Counted from the stretch's first letter, positions 8,101 through 18,447 are shown. The stretch: DNA of 52,934 nucleotides from a virus (IMGVR_UViG_3300011126_000153:1-52934); one strand, 5' to 3'. Notes: generated by a model from the letters alone, not told the origin. A program made the numbers and translations.

Positions 8101-8493
8101 ATGGAAAAGCCAGCAATAACACGTATCAACGGTGGTTTTGAAATCGTTGCAAACCCAAAATCTAATGAAAATAACGGTTTTTATCTACCGCGATTAAGTA
8201 CAGAACAAAGGGATGCACTAGAAAATGTGGGAGGACTTATGATATTTCATAATAACAATAATGCTTATGAAGTCGCTCAAAACGGTAATTGGTATCAGAT
8301 TAATAGAACTTTATCAACTCCTACTATTGGTGCAGGTCTCGCCCCTGGAAGCGCTCCAATCGTTCTGCCAATTGGAGAGGCGATTGATGTTCAAGTAGCA
8401 GCAAATGAAGTCAAAGGATTTATATATTATGACTCAACAAGTGAGACCTATAGAGCGTATCAGCAAAGCGGTTGGGTCGCGGTAACAGTTTAA
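8101..8493 (+). CDS. Short fibre/collar protein, paralogue of the 5706 N-terminus
   Basis: 130 residues. The N-terminal 65 residues follow the same pattern as the adhesin at 5706 (M.KPAIT, NNG...P.L, Q.DA..NV, then N...EV..N..W). A second, similar unit ends in YYDSTSETYRAYQQSGWVAV. Such units occur in fibre and head-fibre proteins as stackable beta modules. It shares the two-hairpin leader with the 5706 gene. A fibre-base or decoration role is inferred. Confidence 0.6.
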   Translation: MEKPAITRINGGFEIVANPKSNENNGFYLPRLSTEQRDALENVGGLMIFHNNNNAYEVAQNGNWYQINRTLSTPTIGAGLAPGSAPIVLPIGEAIDVQVAANEVKGFIYYDSTSETYRAYQQSGWVAVTV

Positions 8494-8505
8494 AGAGGTA
8501 TAATC

Positions 8506-9741
8506 ATGGATCCAGCACTTTTAAATTATTTGCAAAGTCAAGCTCAACAAGAGCAAGCTCCCGATATGGGGCAAGAGATGCCAATGCAAGCACCGCCAAT
8601 GCAAGCACCGCAGATGCAAGCACCGCAAGAGCAAGCCCCATACAATCCTTTTGATTCAGGGATTCAGAAAGCTATTTCAAGTGCAAGAGAATCTCTCGGG
8701 ATGACTGAGCAGCAGCAAGATAGAGCCTTAAGAAATTCAATACTTACTTTTGGCGATAATATAGGTCAGCAACCTAGGCAAAAAGGTTTTTGGAATAATT
8801 TCGGGTCAGCTGCTAGAGCTTTATCTCCTGCAATTCGTGATTATGATAATTCAGAGGATGCGGCTCTTACTCAAAATAATGCTCTTGCTAATCAAATACT
8901 AAATCGTCAAGCAGCTGAGCAACAAAGACAGAGTCAGCTTGAAGATACAAATTGGAAAAGAGGTTTTGACGAAGAGCAATTTGCAACTAAAAAGCAACAG
9001 GCAACAGACCAGCTTGCAGAGCAAGCGCGCTATCATGATTTGATGAAACCAAAACCCGCTGGAAACGAAGGGGGTAATGAAGGTACTTATGATAAAAAAA
9101 CTTTAGATCATATACATAAGAAAAACATCGACCACAGTGAAGATATATACAAAAAAAATAAGACTTCCGAAATAACGACCAAGGCATTAACTAGTATCAA
9201 AGACGTCCTTGCTAAGGAAAGAGACGCGGGAAGTTGGCAACAAGGCTCAGGTCTTTCGGCTAAAATATCTAGATATGTAGCTGCCTCTGCTGGCAAAAAC
9301 GATGCTCAAAAAGAAATATTATTAAAACGTATGCCTTTATTTGGTAGTTTAAAAGAAATGTTTGGGGCAAGAATCACTAACCTAGATTTAGAATTATTTA
9401 TAAAATCATTACCAGGATTGGATCAACCACCAGAGGTTGCGATAGCAGAATTAGAACAGCGTATTAATAATGAAAAATTATCTTCAAAGGAGAGGAGCTT
9501 AAGACAAGAGATTGTAGAAGACGAATTTAATAATAAAGTTCCTTTCTATTCTACGCAGGTAAATAAAAGAGTTGAAGAAAGGATGGGTCTTGCGCAAGAG
9601 CCGGATAACTTAGAGAAAAAGGTTGAGCCAAAAACCGGAATTACCTTATACGATCCAGCGATTAACAAAACTTACTATAATGTTACTCCTGAACACGCTC
9701 AGCATTACTTATCTCAGAATCCAAACTTGGTGCAACAATAA
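8506..9741 (+). CDS. Internal virion protein 1 (candidate)
   Basis: 411 residues. The N-terminal 50 residues are low-complexity with a PMQAP pentapeptide repeat encoded by four 15-base units at 8581-8640. The remainder is mostly helical and charged (heptads near residues 135-175 and 280-360). It leads a run of genes that ends with the nozzle, so an ejected internal core protein is likely. No peptidase or lysozyme motif is seen. Overlapping frames on both strands are shadows. Confidence 0.55.
   Translation: MDPALLNYLQSQAQQEQAPDMGQEMPMQAPPMQAPQMQAPQEQAPYNPFDSGIQKAISSARESLGMTEQQQDRALRNSILTFGDNIGQQPRQKGFWNNFGSAARALSPAIRDYDNSEDAALTQNNALANQILNRQAAEQQRQSQLEDTNWKRGFDEEQFATKKQQATDQLAEQARYHDLMKPKPAGNEGGNEGTYDKKTLDHIHKKNIDHSEDIYKKNKTSEITTKALTSIKDVLAKERDAGSWQQGSGLSAKISRYVAASAGKNDAQKEILLKRMPLFGSLKEMFGARITNLDLELFIKSLPGLDQPPEVAIAELEQRINNEKLSSKERSLRQEIVEDEFNNKVPFYSTQVNKRVEERMGLAQEPDNLEKKVEPKTGITLYDPAINKTYYNVTPEHAQHYLSQNPNLVQQ
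8581..8640 (+). repeat. 15-base in-frame tandem repeat (PMQAP)
   Basis: Four consecutive 15-base units begin at 8581, 8596, 8611 and 8626. The first two are identical; the later two carry one to several substitutions. They encode P/Q-M-Q-A-P type pentapeptides. Such units change copy number easily by slippage, so this part of the protein may vary between strains. Confidence 0.8.
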
Positions 9742-11904
9742 ATGGCATATCCTGATATATCTTACTACGAGAAGAAAGAACCTAATGTAATGGCATATCC
9801 TGATATATCTCATTACGAGAGTAAAATCCCCCAAGAGATGAATCAAGAAGACGGGGGCATACTCTCTAATATAGGAAACTATTTATACGAAGGGGCGGGC
9901 AAATTAAGCGATACTCACGATTTTATGAGAAACACGCTTTTACAAAGCTTCGTTAAACCTATTGTTAATTTACCAAGTCAGGCTGCTGGAGTATTAGGTG
10001 ATGCTATTCAGTATCAAACTAATATAGAAAGAAAAAAATTAGGTGATTATGAACCTGCTCCTGAAATAGATATAAGTTCAAGAATTCCAACTTATGAAGG
10101 TGCTAGTGAGCTTACAGGAATTGGTGCAGCACGTGAACCTGAAAATGCCGCGGAAAGAATGTTCTCAAATATGTCTGATACGGCGTCAGTATTCGCCCCA
10201 TTTGGACTGATTGGCAAAGGAAAGGGGGCAGCAAAGGCGTTGCAATCAACTCTTACAGGTACTGCTGTTGGAGCAGGAAGTGGCTCGATGCAAGAAGTAG
10301 GAGTTAATCCTCTTGCTGCTGATCTTTTATCAGCATTCGCTGCACCAACAGCGGCAAGAGGACTTTCAAAAGCTGCAAAAGGAACTGGTAATTTATTGCA
10401 TAAATTTACCTCTGCTGGACAAGAAGCAAGTGCAAAAAGCGCGGCTAGTGATATTTTGAAAGATAAAATCGGTGATAAGAATATTCAAAAAGTAATTGAA
10501 AATTTAAACGCCAAGACTCCTTTTAACACTCAGCTTACCACTGCTGAATTGGGCGAAAATACAGGACTGTCATCTCTTGACAGAGCTTTGTCCTCTAATA
10601 TCCCAGCTATGGCAGAAAAACAAGCTATAACCGATGAAATAATCAGAAAACAACTAAATATGTTATCTCCTAAATCTGGCTTAGATCCTTCTGTACAAGG
10701 GGAGGCTGTTAGAGATTATTTATCTAAAGAATTAGGTGGTAGAAAAAAAATCAGGTCTGATGTTACAGAGCCTCTCTATAAAGAATTGAATGAAATAAGA
10801 CAAGGCGTTGATATTCCAAACACAAAAGCTTTTCTAGAAAGAGAAAAGAAATTTGCTAAAGGAGATATAAAAAAGAATCTCAATTATGTTGAAGATATTA
10901 TTCAAAGTAATACTACGTCTAAAAGAGATGCGGCTCAGTTTGATAAATTATATGGAAATTTAGGACAGAAGGCACGGTCACAACTCGAAAAAGAGGTTTC
11001 AGGGCAACCAGTACCAGCGGAACTAACAAACGCTTTAAAAGATATATCAGGAAGAATTGGTGTCGCTAAAAGATCTGGTAATAATGAAGTGGCGCGAGTT
11101 TTATCAAAGGCTAAAGAAAATATTCTTATGGATATGTCACAAATACCCGAAGAAAAAATAGCAAGAGATGCTTATTCTCGATTATCTAAACCAGTTTCTG
11201 CTATTGAACAACAGCCATTACCAGGGGGTATTGTAAAAAAAGATACTTTTGGACAAGAATTTTTAACTTCCCCGGAGCGTATACCTGGCAAGATATTGAG
11301 TAGTAGCGTAAAGGATACTAAAGCTTTGATGTCAGCAATAGGAAAAGATAAAAACACTCTAAATATGGTAAGAGGCTCAGTAGTTGATAAATTATTCAGC
11401 ACTTCTGAACTTTCCTCTATTAACGCCCTTGGACAACAAAACCTTTCATATAATAAACTAAATAACTTTTTAAAGAAGCAGAAAGGAAAGCTTGAGCATA
11501 TTTTTGATAAAAACCAAGTCAAGGTTTTAGATGATGTAAAAGGTATTCTAAAAAGACGTAATATGGTTGCCACAGTGGGTAGAGGAGTTGGTTCTAATAC
11601 TCAATCTCAAACTACTCTTTTAGAAGGTATTACTAACCCAGTTACACAATCCGTAGGAAAGAAATTTTTACAAAAAATACCAGGTGGAAAATATATAACA
11701 CCAGTATTTGAATTTGCGAAAGATTATCAAAAACAACAAATAACAAAAATATTAGAACAAGCATTACTAGATCCTAAGGTAGCTAATAAACTCTTGACTC
11801 CTGTAAGTTCGATTAAAAATGAGCAAAGTTTAAAAGCTCTTTTACAAGAAATTGGCATCCCCGCAACGGCTTATACTCTAACTAAACAAGGAGAGGAAAA
11901 ATAA
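9742..11904 (+). CDS. Internal virion protein 2 (candidate membrane-active ejection protein)
   Basis: 720 residues, starting right after the upstream stop. The first 30 residues hold a duplicated MAYPDIS segment (DNA copies at 9742 and 9790), so the true start could be either ATG. Residues about 148-208 are Gly/Ala-rich and hydrophobic, like membrane-inserting parts of ejection proteins. The rest is long, helical and Lys-rich. The order before adaptor and nozzle supports an internal core protein. No enzymatic motif is seen. Confidence 0.6.
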   Translation: MAYPDISYYEKKEPNVMAYPDISHYESKIPQEMNQEDGGILSNIGNYLYEGAGKLSDTHDFMRNTLLQSFVKPIVNLPSQAAGVLGDAIQYQTNIERKKLGDYEPAPEIDISSRIPTYEGASELTGIGAAREPENAAERMFSNMSDTASVFAPFGLIGKGKGAAKALQSTLTGTAVGAGSGSMQEVGVNPLAADLLSAFAAPTAARGLSKAAKGTGNLLHKFTSAGQEASAKSAASDILKDKIGDKNIQKVIENLNAKTPFNTQLTTAELGENTGLSSLDRALSSNIPAMAEKQAITDEIIRKQLNMLSPKSGLDPSVQGEAVRDYLSKELGGRKKIRSDVTEPLYKELNEIRQGVDIPNTKAFLEREKKFAKGDIKKNLNYVEDIIQSNTTSKRDAAQFDKLYGNLGQKARSQLEKEVSGQPVPAELTNALKDISGRIGVAKRSGNNEVARVLSKAKENILMDMSQIPEEKIARDAYSRLSKPVSAIEQQPLPGGIVKKDTFGQEFLTSPERIPGKILSSSVKDTKALMSAIGKDKNTLNMVRGSVVDKLFSTSELSSINALGQQNLSYNKLNNFLKKQKGKLEHIFDKNQVKVLDDVKGILKRRNMVATVGRGVGSNTQSQTTLLEGITNPVTQSVGKKFLQKIPGGKYITPVFEFAKDYQKQQITKILEQALLDPKVANKLLTPVSSIKNEQSLKALLQEIGIPATAYTLTKQGEEK

Positions 11905-11905
11905 T

Positions 11906-12547
11906 ATGGATTATAACTCCCTAACTAAGCAAATACAGGATTACTCGAACAGAACAGATGATTTTTTTCTAGACCAAATACCAGATTTTATTAATCAAGG
12001 TATTAGTAGAATTTATAGCGAAGCTCGAAGTATTGGTTTTCAGAAAATTGTAAATGGTAGTACCGCTTCTAATACTCCTATACTTAATAACCCCAATGAT
12101 TGGAAAGAAACAATTAGTTTATCTATTACTGATACAGATACCTCAACTCAAACTTTTTTGTTACCAAGATCTTATGAATTTTGCATAACATATGAACCTG
12201 ATATAAACGCAGCTAATAAACCTATGTTTTATGCAAATTATGAGATGCCAGCAGCTAATGACTCAACTAGTTTTACTTTTCTTTCTCCTAAACCTGATAA
12301 GGATTATAATTATGAGCTAATTTATTTAAGCTTACCATTATTTAATAAACAAAATCCCGAGAATTTTCTTACAGACAGATACCCAAGCTTGCTTTTATAT
12401 GCTTGTTTATTTGAAGCTATACCGTTTTTAAAAGATGACGAACGTATAGCTACGTTTGAGTCTTTATACAATAGAGCATTAAAAGACATCATGGGTGATT
12501 CTAAAGAAAGGCTCACAGATAGATTAAGTACTAGGGAGAAAACTTAA
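11906..12547 (+). CDS. SU10-type head-tail adaptor
   Basis: 213 residues. The start (YNSLTKQIQDYSNRTDDFFLDQIPDFINQGISRI) follows the common adaptor pattern of a helix, then an acidic loop, then IP.FI..(A/G)..RI. The C-terminus has PSLLLYACLFEAIPFLKDDERI, then a helix LYNRAL. Family members sit between portal and nozzle as a dodecameric ring. The stop overlaps the start of the nozzle gene (TAATG), so translation is coupled. Confidence 0.75.
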   Translation: MDYNSLTKQIQDYSNRTDDFFLDQIPDFINQGISRIYSEARSIGFQKIVNGSTASNTPILNNPNDWKETISLSITDTDTSTQTFLLPRSYEFCITYEPDINAANKPMFYANYEMPAANDSTSFTFLSPKPDKDYNYELIYLSLPLFNKQNPENFLTDRYPSLLLYACLFEAIPFLKDDERIATFESLYNRALKDIMGDSKERLTDRLSTREKT

Positions 12548-14130
12548 TGGCAGCACAACTTTTTTCATTAGGATATAGCCCTGGTCTCAAAAGAGACGGA
12601 ACAATGTTTCAATCAAAATATTGTATTGATGGCAAATGGGTGAGATTTCATCAGAAGGGCAAGATTAGAAAAATAGGTGGAATGAAAGGAGCGCCAACCG
12701 ACCCCGCGATGAATATAGTTACTAAAACGATGGTTTTCCCTTGGAAAGATGGGGGAGAATCTGTAAATTTTATTTGTGGAGAGCTAGGAATTAGTGCGCA
12801 AATTAATTCGCCAGATTGGGTTTTTACTAGTAGTAAGGTTTTATTAAATTTGGGTCTAGGGGCTACCCAAATGTGGGAGGCTGAAACCGTTACTACGAAA
12901 ACTGAGAAGAAAACCTATGTATTATTTATGCTTACCCATAATGCAAACGATATAAATGAAGGAAAAACTGAAGCTATCTTTTATAGAAAAGATCTTTCTG
13001 CTGCAAATACGGCAGGAATTGAAGCAAACCCTATGACCGGTGTGAACCCATTAATTACTGGTGGTTTGGTTTTTAGTGATCCTTATCTATTCTTATATGG
13101 TTCTAATGGCTTAGTTCAATATAGTAAATCAAATGACCCATTTACTTTTGACAAAGATGACCTTGTATATCTTCCTACTCCACATAAAGTTATTTATGGT
13201 CGACCAACTCGTGGCGGTGATAAAAGCCCAACTCTTCTTTTTTGGACTACTTCTACTGTTGTAAGATTAACTAATCAAATAGGAGATGTAGCATCATTTA
13301 AACCAGATATTATATCAAGTAACACCTCAATTTTATCTAGTAAATGTGTAATTGAATATGACGGGTTATTTTTCTGGCCTGGAACTGATAGATTCTTCGT
13401 TTATAACGGAATTGTCCAAGAACTGGATAATAACATAAATCTCGATTATTTCTTTGACAATATTGACATGGATAGACGCCAACAAGTCTTTGGTGTGGAG
13501 AATACAAGATATGGTGAGATGTGGTGGTTTTATCCAGTAAAAGATGTGCCGGGTGCTAACTCCAGAGCTATTATATATAACAAAAGGGAGAATACTTGGT
13601 ACGATACAGATATTTCAAGAACGGCTGGTGTTTTTTCTGGTGACTTTGGTTTTATGAGTACATACGGGAAATTCCTCGAAATTGCTCCCGAAAGAAACCC
13701 AGAAGAGACTAACCTTTGGAAACATGAGGTGGGTTCTGTCCAAGACGGAGTCTATCCAGATGGGCAAAATATAACCCCAATAATTTCATCTTTTACTACA
13801 CCAATATTTTCATGGGCGGCGTTTCCTCCTAACTCTAATTCAGAGGAAAAAGCTCCTAAATTAGTCAATAGATGGGTGGATTTACAAAGAATAGAACCTG
13901 ATTTTGTTGTCAAGGATGGCCAAGGGCCTACTAATTTTACAGTAGCAGTTAACACGCAAGAATACGCTCAAAGTAAGATAGCAACTAGCGATCCAACGCC
14001 ATTTACGGCGGCTACGGAAAAACTCGATATGAGGGTTCAAGGGCGTAATATGAGTCTTACATTTTCCTCAGACAACTTTTTTCAAGCTGGGAATATAGTA
14101 TTGTTACTAGGTGTGGGGGATGCTCGATAA
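12547..14130 (+). CDS. Tail nozzle-like protein
   Basis: 527 residues, beta-rich throughout. The N-terminus has GKWVRFHQKGKIRKIGGM, a pattern common at the start of podovirus nozzle/stabilisation proteins. The middle has repeated aromatic strands (LLFWTTSTVVRLT, YDGLFFWPGTDRFFVYNG, MWWFYPV, RAIIYNKRENTWYD) as in six-bladed nozzle propellers. It follows the adaptor immediately, as expected for the next ring of the short tail. Family assignment rests on these motifs and the order. Confidence 0.7.
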   Translation: MAAQLFSLGYSPGLKRDGTMFQSKYCIDGKWVRFHQKGKIRKIGGMKGAPTDPAMNIVTKTMVFPWKDGGESVNFICGELGISAQINSPDWVFTSSKVLLNLGLGATQMWEAETVTTKTEKKTYVLFMLTHNANDINEGKTEAIFYRKDLSAANTAGIEANPMTGVNPLITGGLVFSDPYLFLYGSNGLVQYSKSNDPFTFDKDDLVYLPTPHKVIYGRPTRGGDKSPTLLFWTTSTVVRLTNQIGDVASFKPDIISSNTSILSSKCVIEYDGLFFWPGTDRFFVYNGIVQELDNNINLDYFFDNIDMDRRQQVFGVENTRYGEMWWFYPVKDVPGANSRAIIYNKRENTWYDTDISRTAGVFSGDFGFMSTYGKFLEIAPERNPEETNLWKHEVGSVQDGVYPDGQNITPIISSFTTPIFSWAAFPPNSNSEEKAPKLVNRWVDLQRIEPDFVVKDGQGPTNFTVAVNTQEYAQSKIATSDPTPFTAATEKLDMRVQGRNMSLTFSSDNFFQAGNIVLLLGVGDAR

Positions 14131-14390
14131 TGCTAGTAGTTTGGCCAGAATACATATCTTTGAATAATTGGAGCGCAGCTTTAATAACAGATTATCCAAA
14201 TGATAATGTACCCATTTTATATGATGACAAGAAATGGAAGGACTGGGGAGCGTCTGTAGTTGAAGTAGGTATTTTTGCACGCAAATCCATCCCCTCTCCA
14301 TTTTCTATTAAGCAAGGCTCTAAAAAGGATTCTTTCAAAGATTGGCAAGAATGGGCTAAAACCGTCTATTTGATAATGAATAATGAATAA
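14130..14390 (+). CDS. Small tail-associated protein
   Basis: 86 residues with a Trp-rich pattern (VVWPEYISLNNWSAALITDYP, then WKDWGASV, then WQEWAKTVY). Small proteins of this type follow the nozzle gene in related phages, often as minor tail proteins. Its ATG overlaps the nozzle stop (TAATG), a sign of coupled translation. Exact role unknown. Confidence 0.6.
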   Translation: MLVVWPEYISLNNWSAALITDYPNDNVPILYDDKKWKDWGASVVEVGIFARKSIPSPFSIKQGSKKDSFKDWQEWAKTVYLIMNNE

Positions 14391-14423
14391 TGAATAACAA
14401 ACACAACGTAACAAGAGGTTAGA

Positions 14424-15920
14424 ATGTTTAACACAAGCTTTAATAATGGTTATCAAAACCAAGGTTCTTATAATTCGTACGGTCAAGATAATTCGTACGG
14501 TCAAGATAATTTATTATCTAATATGATGAATAATAACATTCCTTATCCCGTTGATCCTTCTCAATTAGCTCCTGATGCTAATGTTCCAAATTGGAACGCA
14601 AGGAATTATGCTAAGGGCGGAAAGGTAAAGAGAAAAAATGGGGGTAAAGCAGGGCTTGATTATTCAGGTATGGCTGAGAAGATCAGGCAACAAGGAGGTG
14701 ACGAAGACACTGTATTAGCTCATATCAACCCATTAGAAGAAATGATACTAAAAGAGATGGGCGGTAGTGGTGAAATAAATCCTGTCACTGGATTGCGACA
14801 ATATGGGATATTTAATAGCCCGGGTAAATGGTTTAAGTCTGTTATAGGGCCTAGTGTCGGAGCAGTGCTTGGTAATCTGATGTTACCTGGTATTGGTGGC
14901 GTTCTAGGGGGGGCGTTAGGTGGAGTCGGTGGCTCTATGGCTCGTGGTCGAAAGGATATGGGGCAATCTGCGCTTCGAGGGGGGATGATGGGATTAGCTC
15001 TGCCTACTGCTTCTGGTCTTCTTGGGAGCGGAGCAAGCGCTCTTGGTGCAAAAGGTCTAGGAACCAGCCTGAGTAATTATGGAGCTGCTAACGCAGTGTT
15101 ACCTTCTATAGGTCTAGGGGGTATGTTTGGAGGCGAGGCAGCGGCTGGAGCTGGTGCAGCAGAAGCAGCTAAGGCTGGAGCTGCTTCTGCTGGTTCTACG
15201 GCGGCCTCTACTGCCGCCTCTACAGCAGCGAAGGCTGCGGCAACTGAAGCAGCTAAAACCGCAGCAGCTGAAGCAGTAAAGAAAGGCATAATTGAAAAGA
15301 TGCTAACTGAACCGGCTAATCTTTTGGCATTAGGGTCTCTTGCTGGACAATTTATGAACCAACCGAAAGAGAAAAAAGAAAAAAGCCCAGAACAGCAGGC
15401 CGATGAAGCAAAGCGCCTAGAAATGTCATTGTTAAAAACCCCCTCTCAATTAGCTGCTATAGAAGCTAATAATCTTGCCACAATGCAGGGAAAAAGAAGA
15501 AATGCTAGAAGACAGTTTGTACCTGAAGAACGACTAGGTAATATTTCACCTCTATCTAATAGAAGTAATACCCCTGAGGAACGCCAACAACAGGGAAAAT
15601 GGTTAAATTATTATAATGAGGGTGGCGCGGTTTCTCCTAACGATATGTACGAACTTGAAATTGAATCATCCGAACAATCTCCAGAAGAAGGATATTATGT
15701 ATCAGGTGATACGGGGGGGCAAGATGATAAAATAAAGGCTTACCTTTCTGATGGCGAAGTTGTTGTACCGGCTGATATTGTAGCTCATTTAGGAGGAGGT
15801 AATAACGCTGCTGGAGCAAAGAATATAATAAATTCTTTTAAAAAACTCCGCAAGCATAGAGGCAGTTCAGTTAAAAAACTACCTCCAAAAGCAAAATCAT
15901 TTGAAAAATATTTAAAATAA
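14424..15920 (+). CDS. Internal virion protein 3 (Gly/Ala-rich, candidate membrane-active)
   Basis: 498 residues. An 18-base tandem repeat (14473-14508) near the start gives SYGQDN repeats. A short basic YAKGGKVKRKNGGKAG segment also recurs in the small protein at 47668. Residues about 140-220 are Gly-rich hydrophobic (glycine zippers), and about 240-290 are Ala-rich. The C-terminus has DDKIKAYLSDGEVVVPADIV, a signature seen in phage structural proteins (D.I.A.LS.GE.V). An ejection or membrane-channel role is inferred. Confidence 0.6.
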   Translation: MFNTSFNNGYQNQGSYNSYGQDNSYGQDNLLSNMMNNNIPYPVDPSQLAPDANVPNWNARNYAKGGKVKRKNGGKAGLDYSGMAEKIRQQGGDEDTVLAHINPLEEMILKEMGGSGEINPVTGLRQYGIFNSPGKWFKSVIGPSVGAVLGNLMLPGIGGVLGGALGGVGGSMARGRKDMGQSALRGGMMGLALPTASGLLGSGASALGAKGLGTSLSNYGAANAVLPSIGLGGMFGGEAAAGAGAAEAAKAGAASAGSTAASTAASTAAKAAATEAAKTAAAEAVKKGIIEKMLTEPANLLALGSLAGQFMNQPKEKKEKSPEQQADEAKRLEMSLLKTPSQLAAIEANNLATMQGKRRNARRQFVPEERLGNISPLSNRSNTPEERQQQGKWLNYYNEGGAVSPNDMYELEIESSEQSPEEGYYVSGDTGGQDDKIKAYLSDGEVVVPADIVAHLGGGNNAAGAKNIINSFKKLRKHRGSSVKKLPPKAKSFEKYLK

Positions 15921-15931
15921 GGAGATGAATT

Positions 15932-18148
15932 ATGGGTTACTATTATAACTACCTTGAAGATGTAGATAGAAACGCTCCTTTAGGTACTGATGATTATAAT
16001 TATATGGGTACTAATCTTGATCGAAAGAAAGTATATGAACAAAAACCACGGATAATGTTCCCAAGATCGAAAAACTATCCTAATTTAGCTCCTGAACAAG
16101 TTTTTGACGAAGCGGGTAGGGTTTTAGCTGGAGATAGAAGAAGATTTTCCGGCATGAGTCGTCCTCAATACAAGGGAAAGACAACCGCTCCCATGTCTTC
16201 CCTTACTCAAAGGTCAAGAGGTTTACAACAACAATTTGCTCAAAAACCAGCTCCTTATACTAAAAAAATAGAAAGCGTTTTAAATCGCCCTCGTACGGGT
16301 ATTTCTGAACAATCTTTACAAGATCAATTACAGGGTGTAACCCGTGGGCAAACTGATTTTAGTAACAGGAACATGCTAAACTCTTTACGCAAACAATTTG
16401 GAGAATCCTATGCGCCTAGAGAAGAAAGGTTTATGCGTAAAGGTCAAAAGGATATTAGAAGAGAAGCCGAAAGAGCCGCCGGTAGCTTTGGTGATATAAG
16501 AACGGCTAGTGAAAATTTAGAAGGCTCTAGCAACGCACAACTCGTAAAGGCTCTTAGAGCTCAACAGTCTCAAAAAACAGGTCGTAGAAGTGCTTTAACA
16601 GGGATGCTTGATAAGTTTGGTAGTCAGAAACATGCACATACTAATTTAGTTAATCAAGCTGCACGCAGTGAATTTGATGAAGAAGCAGCCGCGCCGTATA
16701 AAAGAATGGATATGCTAGGTAGAACTATTCAATCTTTAAAGGGAGAAACTGAATTAGGAGTGCATCCAGATAGACAGGATCAAGCGGGTCTAGATATGAT
16801 ACAAGCGTTAAAAGCATACGGCGTCGATACTAACGCTCCAACTGATACATGGACTGGAGGAGGAAAACCATCATATCCTGGACAGTTAGTTAAGAATCTT
16901 TCGCCTGAGACGGAAACTTCTCATAGAGTTTTAGAAGCAATGAGTCCAAAATATAGAGATGCTTTTTATGGTAGTCGCAAAAATTTGACTAAACAATTAA
17001 TGGAAAATCAAAGCATAGGCGGACAGGCTATGGAAGCAGTCCCGGAAAGAATGCGCGGAGAAGTAGAGGCGCTTGAATCTGAAGCAAAAAAGAAATTGAA
17101 AAAAGATTTATCATCTCTTAGTCAGAAGTTTATACAATCTAATCAATATAATTCTCCACAGCATATAAAGGCCGCAGAAAACAGGGCTAGAGAAATTTCA
17201 GCATCTACTTTTGGAGAAAGAAATAAATTGTTACAAGATGCAATGAAATCTGAATTAGACACAGCTCATAAAGGTCAAATTTCTAAGTTTAGTCAATTAG
17301 GTCTTGAAGGAGAACAAGGGCAAAAAGAATACCATGATGCACTTAAGACTATCCAAGACATGAATACTCTAGGGTCTACTAAATGGGATAATGAGCAAAC
17401 CGAAAATGAAGATTTGTATAAAAATTATCAAGGTAGTACCTCGTGGGATTGGCCACATATGCAAGGTAGTACTGCTGGAGGAGGCGGAGGTGGTAATATA
17501 TCTTTAGATCAATTAGATAAATTAAATACTAGTTATAGTGAATCGGAAAAAGAACCAATGCGTAATGTTACCCCTATCACTAAGGCTGATGAATTAAAAC
17601 CAGCTATGAATTATCAAAATACTTTGGAGGGTCTTCAGGAGAATCAGAAGAGGCTAGATAAAGAATACGAAGAAAGGGTTAATCGTTGGAATGATGGAGG
17701 TGGTAAATTAAAAGGTCAGGCTTATTACGACGCCCGAAAGATTCTGGATAAATCACAAACTGATGCAATGAGGAATCAGCATGAGATTAAGAGGTTGCGT
17801 TATCAGGACGACCCAGAACACCTTGAAAAAATTGATAAATTGTTTAGAGATAGGATGGACAATATGGCTAAACATGCAAAGGAAGGAGAAGTAACAGGTC
17901 TTAAACGAGATGCACAAAGAGAGGTGGACGAGAGGAATCAAGCAAAATATAAGGCGGAACAACAAAAAATGAGAGATGACCAACCAGGCGATCCTTTTGC
18001 ACATCCAGCAGTAATGGGCAGACAGAAACTTCTTGGGAAATTTAGCAAAAAGTACTGGACTGAAGACTATGCAAGAGATTGGTTAAAAAGAGGCAACATA
18101 CCGTGGACTAGGAAGCATCAAGAGGCTTACTACGCGTCTAAAAAATGA
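15932..18148 (+). CDS. Large helical internal virion protein 4 (candidate)
   Basis: 738 residues, very rich in Lys, Arg, Gln and Glu and almost wholly helical. A short Gly run (about residues 510-520) divides it. No transglycosylase or peptidase motif can be seen. The length, charge and position at the end of the virion block suggest an injected core protein. Its stop codon overlaps the start of the next gene (ATGA). Confidence 0.55.
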   Translation: MGYYYNYLEDVDRNAPLGTDDYNYMGTNLDRKKVYEQKPRIMFPRSKNYPNLAPEQVFDEAGRVLAGDRRRFSGMSRPQYKGKTTAPMSSLTQRSRGLQQQFAQKPAPYTKKIESVLNRPRTGISEQSLQDQLQGVTRGQTDFSNRNMLNSLRKQFGESYAPREERFMRKGQKDIRREAERAAGSFGDIRTASENLEGSSNAQLVKALRAQQSQKTGRRSALTGMLDKFGSQKHAHTNLVNQAARSEFDEEAAAPYKRMDMLGRTIQSLKGETELGVHPDRQDQAGLDMIQALKAYGVDTNAPTDTWTGGGKPSYPGQLVKNLSPETETSHRVLEAMSPKYRDAFYGSRKNLTKQLMENQSIGGQAMEAVPERMRGEVEALESEAKKKLKKDLSSLSQKFIQSNQYNSPQHIKAAENRAREISASTFGERNKLLQDAMKSELDTAHKGQISKFSQLGLEGEQGQKEYHDALKTIQDMNTLGSTKWDNEQTENEDLYKNYQGSTSWDWPHMQGSTAGGGGGGNISLDQLDKLNTSYSESEKEPMRNVTPITKADELKPAMNYQNTLEGLQENQKRLDKEYEERVNRWNDGGGKLKGQAYYDARKILDKSQTDAMRNQHEIKRLRYQDDPEHLEKIDKLFRDRMDNMAKHAKEGEVTGLKRDAQREVDERNQAKYKAEQQKMRDDQPGDPFAHPAVMGRQKLLGKFSKKYWTEDYARDWLKRGNIPWTRKHQEAYYASKK

Positions 18149-18447
18149 TTAGACATAAATTTAGAGCTATCCCAACAGAGGTAGACGGGATTAAGTTCGC
18201 CTCTAAAAAAGAAGCAAAACGCTTTAGGGAACTAAGACTGCTAGAAAAATCAGGGGAGTTATTGTTTTTCATAAGACAGACTCCCTGGCATTTACCAGGA
18301 AATGTAAAATACTTAAGCGATTTCTTCTGTTTCTGGAAGGATGGAAGTGCTACGGTTGAGGATGTGAAAGGCATGAAGACTTCTATGTATATCTTGAAAA
18401 AGAAACAAGTAGAAGCCCTTTATGGCGTTGTTATTACGGAGATTTAA
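18145..18447 (+). CDS. DUF1064-type phage nuclease
   Basis: 100 residues. TEVDGIKFASKKEAKRFREL at the start and YLSDFFCFWKDGSATVEDVKG match the DUF1064 pattern, a PD-(D/E)xK nuclease-like family. The Asp of YLSDF and the E-D-V-K motif would be metal-binding. Members usually lie in replication or packaging regions and may resolve branched DNA. It overlaps the upstream gene by four bases (ATGA) and is the last forward gene before the reverse block. Confidence 0.75.
   Translation: MIRHKFRAIPTEVDGIKFASKKEAKRFRELRLLEKSGELLFFIRQTPWHLPGNVKYLSDFFCFWKDGSATVEDVKGMKTSMYILKKKQVEALYGVVITEI

Noticed and set aside
11172-11573. Reverse-strand frame of 133 codons
   Set aside because: Lies wholly within the long forward gene, has no ribosome site and a Phe/Leu/Ser-rich shadow composition.
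15077-15289. Reverse-strand Ala-rich open frame
   Set aside because: Composition artefact of the Ala/Gly-rich forward internal virion protein.
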